Below are positions 63,368 through 64,000 of a stretch of DNA of 64,000 nt, one piece after another; the first letter of the stretch is position 1, and each line of letters starts with the position of its first letter. The position numbers and the translations under genes are program-made. This stretch comes from Pelagimonas sp. (GTDB lineage: Bacteria > Pseudomonadota > Alphaproteobacteria > Rhodobacterales > Rhodobacteraceae): contig JAOASD010000009.1 in NCBI GenBank assembly GCA_025210265.1, forward strand, positions 1 to 64,000, written 5' to 3'. The notes below the pieces were generated by a model that saw nothing but the letters and a program-made list of their open reading frames with translations, was not told where the DNA came from and did no database searches.

Positions 63368-63625
63368 TCAGGCTGCCTTTTGAAAGCTGGAAAGAAGAGA
63401 GACAAAATTGTCGATGCTGCGCGGCGGGGTGACGCCCTCCAGCGCGGTTTCAAGATCCGCGTCAAAGCGGTCCGCAAAGAGCATGATCAGATCGACCACC
63501 ATCAGGCTGTCGATCCCCAGATCCGCCAGCACAGCCGCAGGGTCGCGCAGCGCATCCGGGGTAATGTCGGGGCGACGGGTCTGGATTTCGGCGCATAGGG
63601 AATGGTGCAGAATGTCATTGGGCAT
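63368..63625 (-). CDS. acyl/peptidyl carrier protein
   Basis: An 85-residue carrier protein with the phosphopantetheine attachment Ser in LGIDSLMVVDLIMLF. It needs the PPTase, which is encoded 6 kb away at 57180. The start is eleven bases inside the stop region of the adenylation gene. Size and pairing with a free-standing adenylation enzyme resemble aminoacyl-carrier systems. Confidence 0.87.
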   Translation of the reverse strand: MPNDILHHSLCAEIQTRRPDITPDALRDPAAVLADLGIDSLMVVDLIMLFADRFDADLETALEGVTPPRSIDNFVSLLSSFQKAA

Positions 63626-64000
63626 GGCTCAGGGTTCCTGTTTCGGCGAACGTGCCGTCCGGGCGGATGTCGAATTGCGTGGCTTGGGAGTGTGTGGCGG
63701 CGCTGCGCAGGCGGGCCAGCAGGGTCTTTTCATCGGTTTTGCCACTGGCGCTGAGGGTAATGTCCTGCCCCTGCGCCCAGAGTGTCGGGCGCATATAGGC
63801 GGGCAGCTGCAGGGCCAGATAGCTGCGCAGGCGGGACAGGGCCTCGGGGTCGTTGGAAAACACGATCATCCCGATCTCTGGCCCGGCGGCGCGCGCAACC
63901 AGGCCAACCGCGACGCGTTCGATCCCCGGCAAAGACAGGCTCAGCTGGCGGATTTCGCCCAGATGGATGCGCTTGCCTTTCAGTTTGACCTCGTCATCGC
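63615..64000 (-). CDS. AMP-dependent ligase/adenylation domain, C-terminal part (right edge)
   Basis: The last ~128 residues of an adenylate-forming enzyme that enters from the right edge. Visible are the A8-type motif VKLKGKRIHLGEIRQ and the A10-type lysine region ITLSASGKTDEKTLLA, with the mobile C-terminal domain in between. It should activate an amino or carboxylic acid and load the carrier protein encoded just downstream; the specificity-determining region is outside the window. Confidence 0.82.
   Translation of the reverse strand, partial: DDEVKLKGKRIHLGEIRQLSLSLPGIERVAVGLVARAAGPEIGMIVFSNDPEALSRLRSYLALQLPAYMRPTLWAQGQDITLSASGKTDEKTLLARLRSAATHSQATQFDIRPDGTFAETGTLSHAQ

Noticed and set aside
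1-64000. tRNA, rRNA, insertion sequence or transposase genes
   Set aside because: None seen by reading both strands; no transposase-like protein or terminal inverted repeat pair was found.

Overview
The window looks like a large extrachromosomal replicon (plasmid or chromid) of a marine alphaproteobacterium of the Rhodobacterales/Roseobacter type. A complete repABC replication and partition cassette sits at about 39.6-43.2 kb, with three 16-bp parS-like palindromes and a probable counter-transcribed RNA. Gene content (trimethylamine monooxygenase, aerobic phenylacetate pathway, sulfated exopolysaccharide genes, LuxI/LuxR) and the high-GC coding style fit that group. No rRNA, tRNA, CRISPR array or transposase was seen.

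Layout. (1) 1-0.4 kb: 5' end of a NuoE-like subunit, probably of NAD-dependent formate dehydrogenase. (2) 0.6-9.9 kb: a branched-chain-type ABC importer operon (binding protein, LivH, LivM, LivG, LivF, plus a coupled small protein), a GntR regulator, a second binding-protein paralogue without signal peptide, and a trimethylamine monooxygenase (Tmm). Shared TTGGT-type palindromes suggest one regulon. (3) 10-11 kb: a UDP-glucuronate epimerase. (4) 11.1-23.4 kb: phenylacetate catabolism, with an epoxidase/thiolase operon (paaJ-A-B-C-D-E plus a PaaA-like extra gene), a second operon paaG-paaI-paaK-tetR, divergent paaZ, and a PaaX-like regulator. Two TetR-type operators overlap the promoters. The later beta-oxidation genes (paaF, paaH) are not in the window.

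(5) 23.8-38.9 kb: an RTX protein and an exopolysaccharide (EPS) locus: two sulfotransferases, ExoQ-like polymerase, secreted GH16-RTX hydrolase, polysaccharide co-polymerase, acyltransferase, three glycosyltransferases, Wza-like exporter and ExoY-like initiating transferase. (6) 39.6-43.2 kb: repABC. (7) 43.3-56.9 kb: a second EPS block: tyrosine-kinase co-polymerase, tailspike-like beta-helix protein, Wzy, two more sulfotransferases, Wzx flippase, two glycosyltransferases, pyruvyltransferase and GDP-mannose 3,5-epimerase-like enzyme. Together these encode one or two Wzx/Wzy-type, probably sulfated and pyruvylated, EPS systems flanking the replicon core.

(8) 57.2-64 kb: a quorum-sensing-linked cluster: phosphopantetheinyl transferase, an unknown protein, LuxI, LuxR, and a compact converging operon of an adenylation enzyme (cut by the right edge), carrier protein, cupin, FAD-dependent amine oxidase, signal-less binding-protein-fold protein and esterase. 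This looks like a small carrier-protein-dependent biosynthetic pathway whose product I cannot name; it is the best candidate for something undescribed.
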